Part shown: piece by piece, positions 34,751 to 44,420 of the stretch
How the letters are laid out: each line of letters opens with the position of its first letter
Position numbering within the stretch: the first letter of the stretch is position 1
NCBI RefSeq assembly: GCF_007713685.1
Contig: NZ_VMRJ01000005.1
Span: 462,310-526,309, forward strand
Length of the DNA: 64,000 bases
Direction: 5' to 3'
Source: Hymenobacter setariae
GTDB taxonomy: Bacteria; Bacteroidota; Bacteroidia; Cytophagales; Hymenobacteraceae
Position numbers and translations under genes: made by a program
The notes under the pieces: model-generated
What the model saw: only the letters and a program-made list of their open reading frames with translations
Database searches by the model: none
Told to the model about the DNA's origin: nothing

Positions 34751-36073
34751 CTAGGTCTGCGTGGGAGACTCTGTTGAGGTGTAGCGTAGCAGCAAATACC
34801 CCGCGCCACCTGCCACTAGCGAAGCCATCAGGATGGCTAGCTTGGCTACCTGAGTAGGTAGCGAAGACTCACCTAGGGCGAGCAGCGTAACGAAGATGGA
34901 CATGGTAAACCCGATGCCGCCGAGCACCCCCGCCGCCCACAGGTGCTTCCAGGCCACGCCGGGCGGCAGCGCGGCCCAGCCCAGGCGCACGGTAAGCCAC
35001 GACAAGGCTCCAATGCCTAGGGGCTTGCCAACTGTCAAACCCAGCACAATACCCAGCCCCAGCGGCGAAAGCAGACCCCGCAGCGCCGCTGGCTCAATAG
35101 CCAAACTGGTATTGGCAAAAGCAAACAGCGGGATGATGCCAAAGCTCACTACCGAGTGCAGCTGGTGCTCTAGCCGCTGTGCGGGCGAGCTAATGCGCTG
35201 GTGCAGGTCTTCGAGCTCTTCGCTGATGACGCGCGGGTCGGCTTCGGACTCTTGTGTTTCCTCGCGCAGTAGGGCTAGCCGCTCATCGAGGCGGTGCAGC
35301 AGCTCGGTGCGGGCAAAGGGGATACGAAACGGAATAGCTATTGCCAGCAGCACCCCAGCTAGCGTCGCATGAATGCCTGACTCTAGCATGAAGTACCACA
35401 GCACCAGGCCCAGCGGGAGGTAAGCCCAGAGGCTACGTACGCGTAGCCAATTGAAAACTAAGAGTATACCCCAGGTGCCTAGGGCCAGATAGAGGAAATG
35501 CACATGCAGCTCCTTGGTGTAGAAACCCGCGATAACCAGCACTGCGCCCAAGTCATCCACGATGGCGAGCGCGGTAAGAAACACTTTGAGGCCCAGCGGT
35601 ACCCGCGCCCCTAGTAGTTGCAGCACGGCCAAGGCAAACGCAATGTCGGTAGCCATCGGAATGCCCCAGCCCCCGGCCGTGGGCGTGCCGTGGTTGAACA
35701 GCGCAAAGAGCAGGGCCGGAACCAGCATACCCCCTAGGGCGCCCGCAATGGGCAGCGCCGCCTGGCGCGGCGACGATAGCTCGCCATCCAGCACTTCCCG
35801 CTTGATTTCGAGGCCCACGATGAGGAAAAAGACAGTCATCAGCCCGTCGTTTATCCATTGCAGCAGCGTGTGGTCGAGTACAAAGCTGCCCATAGCCAGC
35901 CGCAAGTGCTGGTCCCAGACCGCCGGGAAGTAGCGGGCGGGGCCCCACTCGGTGTTGGCCAGCACTAGGGCTAGCACCGCACTGATAAGTAACACAATAC
36001 CGCTAGCGGCCTCCCGGCGAAAGAATTCGATAAAAGGCCGCACCAGCGGGCGGATAAGTAACGCAGCAACCAT
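34751..36073 (-). CDS. nhaA: Na+/H+ antiporter NhaA
   Basis: An inner membrane sodium/proton antiporter for pH and sodium homeostasis. The 440 residues have about twelve membrane helices. The ion-binding pair Asp-Asp occurs in ALAIVDDLGAVLVIAGFY, with MATDIAFALAVLQLLG before it and GGIGFTMSIFVTLLA near the end. A cytoplasmic charged loop between helices (about 260-300, REETQESEADPRVI) is longer than in E. coli. It is convergent with the nadV gene. Confidence 0.96.
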   Translation of the reverse strand: MVAALLIRPLVRPFIEFFRREAASGIVLLISAVLALVLANTEWGPARYFPAVWDQHLRLAMGSFVLDHTLLQWINDGLMTVFFLIVGLEIKREVLDGELSSPRQAALPIAGALGGMLVPALLFALFNHGTPTAGGWGIPMATDIAFALAVLQLLGARVPLGLKVFLTALAIVDDLGAVLVIAGFYTKELHVHFLYLALGTWGILLVFNWLRVRSLWAYLPLGLVLWYFMLESGIHATLAGVLLAIAIPFRIPFARTELLHRLDERLALLREETQESEADPRVISEELEDLHQRISSPAQRLEHQLHSVVSFGIIPLFAFANTSLAIEPAALRGLLSPLGLGIVLGLTVGKPLGIGALSWLTVRLGWAALPPGVAWKHLWAAGVLGGIGFTMSIFVTLLALGESSLPTQVAKLAILMASLVAGGAGYLLLRYTSTESPTQT

Positions 36074-36264
36074 CGCAGTTTTGAACAGTAAGTGCTCTGC
36101 TATACGTGCCGGCGCCGCAAGCAGTGAGTACGCTGGCCTTCATTTCGCCAGAAGACTAGCTTTGAAGTATTTATAAAAGTCGCCTAGGCGCATTACCGGG
36201 CAAGGTAGCACGGTGTTCTTGCCCAGCCCCCATAGACTGGTACGGGCAGTGATACCTTTGTGCT

Positions 36265-38205
36265 ATGCCACTTGCCCCGTCCGAAACCAACCCGCTCGCG
36301 CTCCTGCGCCAGCACTGGGGGCATCAGCAGTTTCGGCCCGGGCAGGAGGAAATCATTACGGCGGTACTAAATGGCCGCGATGCGCTGGCCCTGCTGCCCA
36401 CGGGCGGCGGCAAAAGTATTTGCTTTCAGGTGCCAGCACTGGCACGGCCGGGTATCTGCATCGTGGTGTCGCCGCTCATTGCGCTGATGCGCGACCAAGT
36501 GGAAAACCTGCGCAAGCGGGGCATCAAAGCCGAAGCAGTCTTTGCGGGCATGAGCCACCAGGAAATCGACCAAACGCTCGACAACTGTGTGTACAGCAAA
36601 GAAATAAAGTTCTTGTACGTGTCGCCTGAGCGGCTGCTGACCGACTTATTTCGGGCGCGGCTGGCCCGCATGAATGTGGGGCTGCTGGCCATCGACGAAG
36701 CGCACTGCCTCTCGCAGTGGGGCTACGATTTTCGGCCGCCCTACCTGCGCATTGCCGAGCTGCGGGCGCTGCTGCCGGCCACGGTGCCGTGCATTGCGCT
36801 CACGGCCACCGCCACCGGGCAGGTGCGGCAAGACATTGTAGAGAAGCTGAGCTTCCGGCCCGGCTACGGCATTTTCACCCAGAGCTTTGCTCGGCCCAAG
36901 CTCTCGTATTCGGTGCTGCACACCGAGGACAAGCTGCGTCGCCTGCTTGAGGTATTGCGAGGGGTAGGGCCCGGCAAAACTGGCATCGTGTACGCCCGCA
37001 CCCGCCGCCAAGCCGAGGACACGGCCGCCTGGCTGGTGCAGCAAAAGCTGCCCGCCGCTGCCTACCACGCCGGCCTACCCGCCGAGCAGCGCACCCGCGT
37101 GCAAGAAGCGTGGCTAACTGACAAAACGCGCATTATTGTGGCCACCAATGCCTTTGGCATGGGTATCGACAAGCCCGATGTGCGCGTGGTGGCCCACCTC
37201 GATGCACCAGCTACCCTAGAGGCCTACTACCAGGAGGCCGGTCGCGCCGGGCGCGATGGCCTCTACGCCTTTGCGGTCTTGCTCAGTGGCCCCGCCGATG
37301 CCGACAGCTTGCGGCGGCAGGCGCAACTAGCCCACCCGCCGCCCGACGTGGTGCGCCGCGTGTACCAAGCGCTGGCCAACTACTCGCGTACGGCGGTAGG
37401 CGGTGGCGAGCTAGTGGCCTTCGATTTTGACCTAGGGTTGTTTGCCGAGACGTACCGTCTCAAAGCCGTGGATGCGCACCATGCTCTCAAGATGCTAGAG
37501 CAGCAGGGCTTTGTGCAGCTCACCGAGGCCGTAAACCAGCCCGCCCGCGTGCAGCTCATTAGCAATCAGCAGGATTTATACCTGTTTCAAGTCGCCAACG
37601 CGCAGCACGACCTACTCATCAAGGCCCTGCTGCGGATGTATGGCGGCGAGTTGTTCGTAGGCTTTCAGGCCATTTCGGAAAGCGCCCTCAGCCGGCACCT
37701 GCGCCAGAGCACCACCGATGTAGTGCGCCAGCTGCGCTACCTGCACACGGCCGGGGTGCTGCACTACCAGCCCCGGCGCGAGTTGCCGCAGGCCATGTTC
37801 ACCACGCCCCGCTACGACGCACCCCAACTGCCGCTCGATGAGCGCCGACTCAAAGCCGCCCGCCAGCTCACCGAGCAGCAGACCACGGCCGTGATTGAGT
37901 ACGCGGCCAGCACCACGCGCTGCCGTCAGCAGCTCTTGCTCGACTATTTTGCTGAGCCCGACGCGCCGGCGTGCGGGGTATGCGACGTGTGCCTAGCCCG
38001 CAAAAAAGCCCGGCAAGCGCCCATAGACGCTGCCGGGCTACAAGCCGGGTTGCTGGAGTTAGTGCGTCCCGCGCCGCTCTTGCCCCGTGAGGTAGTGGCT
38101 CGCTATCCGAGCACCGAGGCGGCCACCGTTACGGCCGCCTTGCGCACGCTAGTCGAGCTAGGCAAATTGGTCTACGCGCCCGATGGCCGCCTAGGGCTAA
38201 AGTAG
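36265..38205 (+). CDS. recQ: RecQ family ATP-dependent DNA helicase
   Basis: A 3'-5' DNA helicase used in recombination and fork repair. Walker A TGGGKS is at 46-51 and DEAH at 144-147, with the aromatic-rich loop LSQWGYDFRPPY after it. Motif VI is QEAGRAGRDG. The zinc-binding region near 550-576 (CRQQLL...CGVCDVC) is present, followed by a winged-helix-type end. At 646 residues it lacks a clear HRDC domain. It may be one of several RecQ copies in the genome. Confidence 0.95.
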   Translation: MPLAPSETNPLALLRQHWGHQQFRPGQEEIITAVLNGRDALALLPTGGGKSICFQVPALARPGICIVVSPLIALMRDQVENLRKRGIKAEAVFAGMSHQEIDQTLDNCVYSKEIKFLYVSPERLLTDLFRARLARMNVGLLAIDEAHCLSQWGYDFRPPYLRIAELRALLPATVPCIALTATATGQVRQDIVEKLSFRPGYGIFTQSFARPKLSYSVLHTEDKLRRLLEVLRGVGPGKTGIVYARTRRQAEDTAAWLVQQKLPAAAYHAGLPAEQRTRVQEAWLTDKTRIIVATNAFGMGIDKPDVRVVAHLDAPATLEAYYQEAGRAGRDGLYAFAVLLSGPADADSLRRQAQLAHPPPDVVRRVYQALANYSRTAVGGGELVAFDFDLGLFAETYRLKAVDAHHALKMLEQQGFVQLTEAVNQPARVQLISNQQDLYLFQVANAQHDLLIKALLRMYGGELFVGFQAISESALSRHLRQSTTDVVRQLRYLHTAGVLHYQPRRELPQAMFTTPRYDAPQLPLDERRLKAARQLTEQQTTAVIEYAASTTRCRQQLLLDYFAEPDAPACGVCDVCLARKKARQAPIDAAGLQAGLLELVRPAPLLPREVVARYPSTEAATVTAALRTLVELGKLVYAPDGRLGLK

Positions 38206-38231
38206 CTTGGCTACCAAGCTTAAGCCATGGC

Positions 38232-38528
38232 TTAGCTGCCGTAAGCCAGCATACCACCTTCCAGGTTGCGCACGTTGGTGAAGCCTTGCTGTGTGAGAAA
38301 GGCTTTGGCAGAAGCCGAGCGGCCGCCGCTCTTGCAATGCACAATTACTTCTTGGTCTTTCAGGTCTTCTAGGTCATCCAGCTTAGTGGGCAGGGTGCCA
38401 AGCGGAATATTCTGGCTGCCAGGAATGCGGCTTTCCTCCACCTCCCAGGGCTCGCGTACGTCGATGATGGTAGGAGTTTCGCCGGCTTGCAGGCGCTGTT
38501 TCAATTCGGTGATGCTGATATCAGCCAT
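38232..38528 (-). CDS. Rhodanese-like single-domain protein
   Basis: A 98-residue rhodanese. IIDVREPWEVEESRIPGSQN and the active-site loop CKSGGRS with Cys 65 are complete. Such proteins move sulfane sulfur to acceptors, and the true acceptor is unknown. ATG at 38528 (MADISITELKQ) is the conserved start; the longer frame back to 38645 runs into the neighbouring gene. The T9SS cargo gene starts upstream on the same strand. Confidence 0.9.
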   Translation of the reverse strand: MADISITELKQRLQAGETPTIIDVREPWEVEESRIPGSQNIPLGTLPTKLDDLEDLKDQEVIVHCKSGGRSASAKAFLTQQGFTNVRNLEGGMLAYGS

Positions 38529-38607
38529 AGCGTAGAAAGGGTTGAGCAAGCCAGTAAAAACAGCGTAGAAGCTGAAAGCGGCTAGGATAAGTGACCTAGG
38601 GTCGGTT

Positions 38608-40581
38608 TTATTGCAAGGACAGCCGGCGCGTGGCCGTGCTGCCATCGGGCAAAGTTAGCTGCATCAGGTATACACCGGCTGCCAGGCCCGCGGGTAGGCG
38701 CAGGGTAGCTTGCCCGGCCTCGGCAGTGGGCTGCTGCCACACCGGGCGGCCCAGTACATCGAGCAGCGCGGCCCGGCTAAACTTAGGTCCATCTACAGCC
38801 ACGGTGGTGCCAGTGAGGGCGGGGTTGGGGTAGAGGGTGAATGCGGCCGAAATAGCTTGCTGCCCGCGGGTGGCCAGTACCGTGCGGTTCATAACGGGCC
38901 GTATCATAGGGGCGCCAGTGGGCTGCGGGGTTTCAGCGGTCCAGGGGTCGGCAATGGTTGTGCCCCGGGTGTTGACATACACCGTATTAGCTGGTAATTG
39001 GTTGTTTAGGTCGAGGCCGTAGAGTAAAAATCGCCCGTTCGATGCCTGACCGTAGCCCACGTAGAAGCGGCCCGACACAGGCACCGGCGCCGTAAAGGGG
39101 ACTTCTATAAACGTTTGCCCGGCGGGTAGCGGATTGGTAAGCGTGGCCGTGGCCGTAGCCAGCGGAGTGTTAGCTGGCTTGCCGTTGTTGTCGGCCCACA
39201 CGGCGATGGTGATGGAGCGATTCTCGTTGTTTTCGCCCCCAGCCGTCAGCGAGATGTTATTGAAAATCGGCGCTATCAAAATCGACTTTACATAGTCGGC
39301 TTGGCTAGTAGTGAAAGGCAGGGCTAGGTAGCTCGTGGGATTATTGTTGTTGGCGGGTAAGCCAATACCAAACTCAGCCGTGCCGTCGTCATACGCATAG
39401 TAGTTGCCCAGCTCTAGGTCGCGGCTGATGGTATCATTGGGCAGCGTTAGAGGGTTTGTTTCGTTGGTGAGCAGTGCCAATTGGTAGCGAAAGCGCCGCG
39501 CTACGGTGCCCGACACAGCCAGTGGTGCCGTAGTAACATCGCCCTGCACAAGCTCCTGGCGAGCAGCGGCTACAATGGGCCGGCCGGCTGTGAGCCAAGT
39601 AGCTGCGGCCGCGCCGCCGGCCGTAAGCTCGCGCACGGTGCCTACCCAGCTCACGGGCGTAGGCGTAGTCAAGGGGGCCGTAAGGCTATTGAGGGTAGCC
39701 GTCAGGGCAGGGTTGAGGGGAGAAGTGCCCGCGGCGGTGGCGGCCGCATACTGCCACACCGGCATGGCCGTGTAGGGGCGCAGTGGGCTGCCTAGGCCCC
39801 GGCTGGTGGCAATGTCTTGAAACGTGGTATCGCTGGCCGTGCGGTTGCTGTTCAGGTAGATATAGTCCAGCCCAAACAAGTCGGTGTTGAGCGTGCGGCT
39901 GCCGCTGGCCCGAAAGCGAAACTGAAAGCCACTGTGCAAGTAAGCGGCTTGGTTGAGTGGCAAAATCTGCTGTTTAAACCGCGTAACAACCCCGCGGCTG
40001 CTGTACGACCACGCCGCCTGCCAGCGGCCGGTGTTGTCGAGTAGCTCCAGCGTTAGGCTCACGGGGGAGCTGCTACTGTTGCTAGAGGGCGTGCCCACCA
40101 AGCTGCCCGCCTGCCAGGCGAAGCTCAGGTATACATTGCTAGCTGCCGTCACTCCCGATAAGTCGATGACTTGCGAAGTCAGCGTATCAGTTTGGCCGTA
40201 GGCCGTCGCTTGGCTGGTCGTGTAGGGTAGGCCAGTGCTGCGCAGGCCATCCAGCGTGAGCGTGCCCCGCGTGAGTGGGTTTGCCGCGTAGCGGTTGCTG
40301 ACATAGCTGCCTCCGCCTAGGTAGCGAACAGTGGCCCCTAGGTTGGGATAAGCGGTAGTGGCACCCAGCCAGCGCGTAGCGCTAGGTGGACCCTCTAGTG
40401 GCGTGGTAAAATCATCGAAGAAAGGCAGCGTCAGCGCTGTGGTGCGTTGGGCAGCCGTGCCGGCTGCAGGCGTGGCTGCCGTAGCCACCCGCACGGGGTC
40501 GGCGGGCAAAGGCCCCGTAATAAGTTGCGCCAATGCCCCAAACGGCAGTAGCAGGGAAAGAGCCAGTAAGCGAAGACGCAT
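38608..40581 (-). CDS. Exported protein with C-terminal type IX secretion sorting domain
   Basis: A 657-residue secreted, Thr/Ala/Gly-rich beta protein with a signal peptide (about 1-18). The C-terminal 80 residues form a T9SS type A sorting domain: AFTLYPNPALTGTTVAVDG, then LGRPVW, LPAGLAAGVYLMQL and the short basic end TRRLSLQ. No catalytic motif is visible in the body (jelly-roll-like, with VTLRGT/ASRGLG repeats absent). It is probably displayed at the cell surface or released. The function is unknown. Confidence 0.9.
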   Translation of the reverse strand: MRLRLLALSLLLPFGALAQLITGPLPADPVRVATAATPAAGTAAQRTTALTLPFFDDFTTPLEGPPSATRWLGATTAYPNLGATVRYLGGGSYVSNRYAANPLTRGTLTLDGLRSTGLPYTTSQATAYGQTDTLTSQVIDLSGVTAASNVYLSFAWQAGSLVGTPSSNSSSSPVSLTLELLDNTGRWQAAWSYSSRGVVTRFKQQILPLNQAAYLHSGFQFRFRASGSRTLNTDLFGLDYIYLNSNRTASDTTFQDIATSRGLGSPLRPYTAMPVWQYAAATAAGTSPLNPALTATLNSLTAPLTTPTPVSWVGTVRELTAGGAAAATWLTAGRPIVAAARQELVQGDVTTAPLAVSGTVARRFRYQLALLTNETNPLTLPNDTISRDLELGNYYAYDDGTAEFGIGLPANNNNPTSYLALPFTTSQADYVKSILIAPIFNNISLTAGGENNENRSITIAVWADNNGKPANTPLATATATLTNPLPAGQTFIEVPFTAPVPVSGRFYVGYGQASNGRFLLYGLDLNNQLPANTVYVNTRGTTIADPWTAETPQPTGAPMIRPVMNRTVLATRGQQAISAAFTLYPNPALTGTTVAVDGPKFSRAALLDVLGRPVWQQPTAEAGQATLRLPAGLAAGVYLMQLTLPDGSTATRRLSLQ

Positions 40582-40749
40582 AAGTACTAAGTAGCAAGGA
40601 GTGTAATAACCAATTAGCAGCTAGCGAAGCTGTTTAAAAATCCGCCCGCCGCGCTGAGTCTGCTGGCGTTTACGGATTTTCGCTACACGTGCTCTTCTTT
40701 AACTGCTGGCCAGCCCGATAATTGTTTGTTGCTACCTGCCACTCGGCTA

Positions 40750-41505
40750 TTACTCCGCTATCCACAGGTCTACCAGCTGGCCCATGCGAATGGGGGTGCC
40801 CGGCAGCGGCCGCTGGCGCACCACGGTGCCGGGCGTTTGGCCGTCGGTAGCGGCTTGCTTGAAGGCTTCGCCCATTTGGAGGCCTTGCCCGGCGATTAAG
40901 GTACGGGCCTCGTCCTCAGGCATATTAGTTAGCGTAGGCGCCGCAAAGTCTTGATTGCCTTGGCCGTCGCCCACTATCAGGTCTACTTTGCTGCCCTTGG
41001 CGATAGGTGCGCCGGGCGCAATATCCTGGCCGTTCAACTGCTGCTTCAGCACCATGTTTTGGGCCAAGTCAGGTACATATTTTAACTGGCCTACTTCTAG
41101 GTCGTAGCTTTTTAGAATCAGCTGCGCGTTCTTCACCGAGCCTTCGGTGAGCTTGGGCATTTTGATAACCGGCGGGCGGCGCATAGCCACCGAAATGTAT
41201 ATTTTGCGGTCTTCTTTCACCTTCTCGCCGGGTGCGGGCTCCTGGGTTAGCACTGTGAGGGGGCGCGTGCCGGCCGAGTAGCTGCTGTCATCGACGTAAT
41301 AAGCCAAGTTGCGCTGGTCGAGGTAGTTTTCGAGGTCGGCCAGGTTCATACCCGTGATTTTGGGTACCACGATGGTCTCGCCGTGGTGCGTGGTCAGGGG
41401 CAGGTACACATAGAAAAAGCCCAGCACCAACCCCGCGCCCAGCACCGCAATGACGGCTAGGTGCTTGAAAACGTCGAACCAGGTATCAGATTTAAAGAAA
41501 GACAT
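40750..41505 (-). CDS. PASTA domain membrane protein
   Basis: One membrane helix (about 13-36) is followed by three PASTA domains in the periplasm, around 40-105, 110-175 and 180-250. Each starts with a P-x-(I/L)xx(M/N) pattern such as VVPKITGMNLADLENYL and ends with V-DL. PASTA domains bind muropeptide stems or the nascent wall. No kinase domain is present, so it is a stand-alone PASTA anchor, common in Bacteroidota next to ddl, as here. The ATG at 41505 is used; a TTG three codons earlier is the alternative. Confidence 0.92.
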   Translation of the reverse strand: MSFFKSDTWFDVFKHLAVIAVLGAGLVLGFFYVYLPLTTHHGETIVVPKITGMNLADLENYLDQRNLAYYVDDSSYSAGTRPLTVLTQEPAPGEKVKEDRKIYISVAMRRPPVIKMPKLTEGSVKNAQLILKSYDLEVGQLKYVPDLAQNMVLKQQLNGQDIAPGAPIAKGSKVDLIVGDGQGNQDFAAPTLTNMPEDEARTLIAGQGLQMGEAFKQAATDGQTPGTVVRQRPLPGTPIRMGQLVDLWIAE

Positions 41506-41516
41506 AGGGTGCAAAG

Positions 41517-41614
41517 GTCATGCAGAGCGCAGCGAAGCATCTCGCGTGACGCAGTAAATTTTTACGTTGTTAGTTACTGCGCCACGCGAGATGCTTCGCT
41601 GCGCTCTGCATGAC
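41517..41614. repeat. REP-like long palindrome, variant 2
   Basis: Arms 41517-41557 and 41574-41614 pair over 41 positions with one mismatch around a 16-base AT-rich loop. The core GAAGCATCTCGCGTG and its outer GTCATGC link it to the palindrome at 18475. It lies between ddl and the PASTA gene. Confidence 0.85.
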
Positions 41615-41626
41615 GAGCGTGGTTAT

Positions 41627-44365
41627 TTATTCTGTAACAGAAGCTTTTGCCGCGCGCGCCTTGCCAAAATCCAGAATACGGTCGATGAATTGGTAGGGCG
41701 TGTAGCCGGCCAGCGCCGTTTGGTGGAAAATGCAGGTGGCGGGCGTCATGCCAGGCAGCGAGTTTACTTCGATAATGAGCACCTCCACGGCACCCGACTG
41801 CCGCACCCGCACAAAGGCGTCGATGCGGGCATAGCCCTCGATGTGCAAAATCTCGGCCACTTGGTGCAGCGTGCGCTTCACCTCCTCCGAAATGCGCTGA
41901 CGCTCGGTGGGGTCGGGGGCGTAGCGGGCGGGTGTAATATTCTGGCCCTCACCGGCCAGGAATTTCTCTTCCAAGCTCAGCACCTCGCCGGTAGCCAGGG
42001 CCTCGCTGGCCTCGAATACCTCGATGTGCAGCTGGCCGCTTTCATCGTACGACGTGAGCAGGCCGCCCGTGATTTCGAGGAAATGCGCCGCCCCATCGGG
42101 CCCGATGAGCGTTTCGACCAAGAAGGCGTCTTTCTGCGGAAACTCCTCCTTGAACCCTAGGTGCAACACCTCAGCCGGACCAGTGAGCAAGGGCTCCTGG
42201 GTGCGGAAAATCTGCTGGCTGAAGGCTTCGAGCTCAGCGCGGGTCTTTATTTTTTTCACCGCCGACGAGCAGCCATCATCGGCTGGCTTGGCGATGAAGG
42301 GGTAGCCAAACTCGGCCTCCAGGCTGCGGTAGAAAGCCTCGGGGTCGGCGGCCCATTCGAGGCGGTAGGCCAGGCGGTGCTCTGCCACACGCAGACCGGC
42401 CTCGCGCAGGCGGCGGTTGGTTTCGTACTTGTTGATGGTCACGGCCGAGCTGGCTGCGCCTGAGCCGTTGTAGGGCAGGCCATACTTTTCGAGCTCCTGC
42501 TGCAAGGCGCCATCTTCGCCGGGCCGGCCGTGCAGGGCAATGAACACTTCATCGGCCTTTTCGGCTAGCTCCTCAAATGACAGGCGGCGCGGGGCAGCCA
42601 CCGGTTGCCCTGCGTAGGTGCCCGTGATGCCGCTAGCTTCTTGCCGAATGCGCGCCAGCACTGGATGGGCAGCGTGGCCCGCCTCGGCTTGTTCTATTTT
42701 CTCACGGATGTCGTCGGCGTTATCCTTGAGCATCACGTTGATGGGCAACTCGTAGAGGCGGAACTCCTCGCTGCTGCCCGCCAGAAACACCGGGATAGGC
42801 CGGTACTTGGTACTGCTGCTCAGCTTCTCGTAGATGTTGCGCCCACTCTCCACCGAGATGTGCCGCTCGGAGGAGTAGCCGCCCATAATCACGGCCACGC
42901 GAATGCGCTCGTCGGTACCGCCGTGGCGGCCGGCGATGGCCTTGTCGAGCTGCGCCAACTGCGCTCCTAGCTGCACCGGCTTCAAGCCCGCGCGGCGCCG
43001 GGCGGCCAGCGAAGTGCGGATGATATAGGTGAGGAACTGGCTAGGGTTCAGGCCAATCTCGGCGGCCTGGTGGAAGAAAAACGACGCGGGCAGCATGCCG
43101 CTCGTCGTATTTGGGTCGTTGAGGAAGATGGTGCCATCGGCCTGAATAAAGCCATCTAGGCGGGCGTAGACCTCGAAGCCGAAGGTGGCGAACATCTTCT
43201 GCGCCTCCTGCCGGATGCGCTCGATGTCGGCCTCGGGTAGGTCGATGGGCGTGACCTTGCGGGCCAAGCCGGGCAGATACTTGGCGCGGTAGTCGAAGAC
43301 TTCGGTACCTTTTACAATCTCGGTGGGGGGGAGGGCCAGTGGCGCCCCATTCTCATCCTCGACCACAATGCAGCTGAACTCACGGCCGGCTACGAATTGC
43401 TCGATGAGGACTTGCGTTTCGCCAGTGAGGCTCTGGATGGTTACTGTTTTGCAATCCCAAAAAAAGGAATGCTCAATAACAGTAAGCAACTCTTCCGGAT
43501 TGTAAATAGGCTTTTCCACCGCACCTAGCAACTCCGGAATATCAATGGTTGGTGGAAGTATTACCTGCACCGGCATACCAATGCCTTCGCGGATGTCAGC
43601 CAGCTGACGCACCCAGGCTAGACGGCCGTTTTCGTCCAGATTTTTCCATTCGGCTTTGGCTAGCGTGCGCCGAAACAGCGCACGCTCCACGGCGGCTTTA
43701 AACTGCGCCGGGTCTTCCTCACGTACGATGCCGATACCAATGCTGCTGCCCTGGTGCGGCGCTTTAATAACAAGCGGCAAGCCTAGCTCGCGGCCCAGCA
43801 TGGAAAGCAGCGCTGCCGGGTCGGCCGTATCCCAATCTGCTGCCGTAAGCACGTAGAAATCAGGCGTAGCCAAGCCAGTGGCCTTGAGCAGTTTCTTCTG
43901 CGCGATTTTATCAATGCCGAACGCCGAGGATAGAATGCCCGAGCCCGAGTACGGAATGCCCAGCCACTCGAGCAGACCCTGAATGGCGCCGTCTTCACCG
44001 CCCGGCCCGTGTAGGGTCAGGAACGCAAAATCTAGGAGCCTAGGTAGCTCGCTGGCTTCTACGCGGCGGCCTACGCGGCTGATGAGGTCATTCAGGGCTT
44101 CGTCGGTCAGCTCGCCCAGATTCTCGAGGTAAAGCTGCCAGGGGTGGCGGCTGGTTGGGTAGGCCTCCGCGGGCGGGTAAAAGTCGCGGATGGTACCCTT
44201 GTATAAGTATTGCCAGTCGAGCAGAATGAAGTGCCCTAGGCTATCTACAAAGATGGGTACGGGCTGAAACAAGCCCTTGTCCAGATTATCGAAAACGGTG
44301 CGCCCGCCGGCAAAGGAAATTTCCCGCTCGCGCGAGGTGCCACCAAAGAAAATACCAACTTTCAT
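41627..44365 (-). CDS. ddl: Fused double D-alanine--D-alanine ligase
   Basis: A 912-residue chain with two complete Ddl/ATP-grasp modules. Ddl makes the D-Ala-D-Ala dipeptide for peptidoglycan. Module 1 (about 1-430) has FFGGTSREREISFAGG, LHGPGGEDGAIQG, QGSSIGIGIV and LDGFIQADGTIFLNDPNTTS, where the metal-binding Glu is Asp and the PGMT loop reads TSGM. Module 2 (about 465-912) has MGGYSSERHISVE, LHGRPGEDGALQQE, ARIDAFV and EVNSLPGMTPAT, the canonical end. So module 2 looks fully active and module 1 is altered. It is adjacent to the PASTA gene on the same strand. Confidence 0.9.
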   Translation of the reverse strand: MKVGIFFGGTSREREISFAGGRTVFDNLDKGLFQPVPIFVDSLGHFILLDWQYLYKGTIRDFYPPAEAYPTSRHPWQLYLENLGELTDEALNDLISRVGRRVEASELPRLLDFAFLTLHGPGGEDGAIQGLLEWLGIPYSGSGILSSAFGIDKIAQKKLLKATGLATPDFYVLTAADWDTADPAALLSMLGRELGLPLVIKAPHQGSSIGIGIVREEDPAQFKAAVERALFRRTLAKAEWKNLDENGRLAWVRQLADIREGIGMPVQVILPPTIDIPELLGAVEKPIYNPEELLTVIEHSFFWDCKTVTIQSLTGETQVLIEQFVAGREFSCIVVEDENGAPLALPPTEIVKGTEVFDYRAKYLPGLARKVTPIDLPEADIERIRQEAQKMFATFGFEVYARLDGFIQADGTIFLNDPNTTSGMLPASFFFHQAAEIGLNPSQFLTYIIRTSLAARRRAGLKPVQLGAQLAQLDKAIAGRHGGTDERIRVAVIMGGYSSERHISVESGRNIYEKLSSSTKYRPIPVFLAGSSEEFRLYELPINVMLKDNADDIREKIEQAEAGHAAHPVLARIRQEASGITGTYAGQPVAAPRRLSFEELAEKADEVFIALHGRPGEDGALQQELEKYGLPYNGSGAASSAVTINKYETNRRLREAGLRVAEHRLAYRLEWAADPEAFYRSLEAEFGYPFIAKPADDGCSSAVKKIKTRAELEAFSQQIFRTQEPLLTGPAEVLHLGFKEEFPQKDAFLVETLIGPDGAAHFLEITGGLLTSYDESGQLHIEVFEASEALATGEVLSLEEKFLAGEGQNITPARYAPDPTERQRISEEVKRTLHQVAEILHIEGYARIDAFVRVRQSGAVEVLIIEVNSLPGMTPATCIFHQTALAGYTPYQFIDRILDFGKARAAKASVTE

Positions 44366-44420
44366 AAGTGCTACAAAGGTAAGGAAGCGCGGCGGCGGAG
44401 TAGGGCTGCCGCGATAAGGC

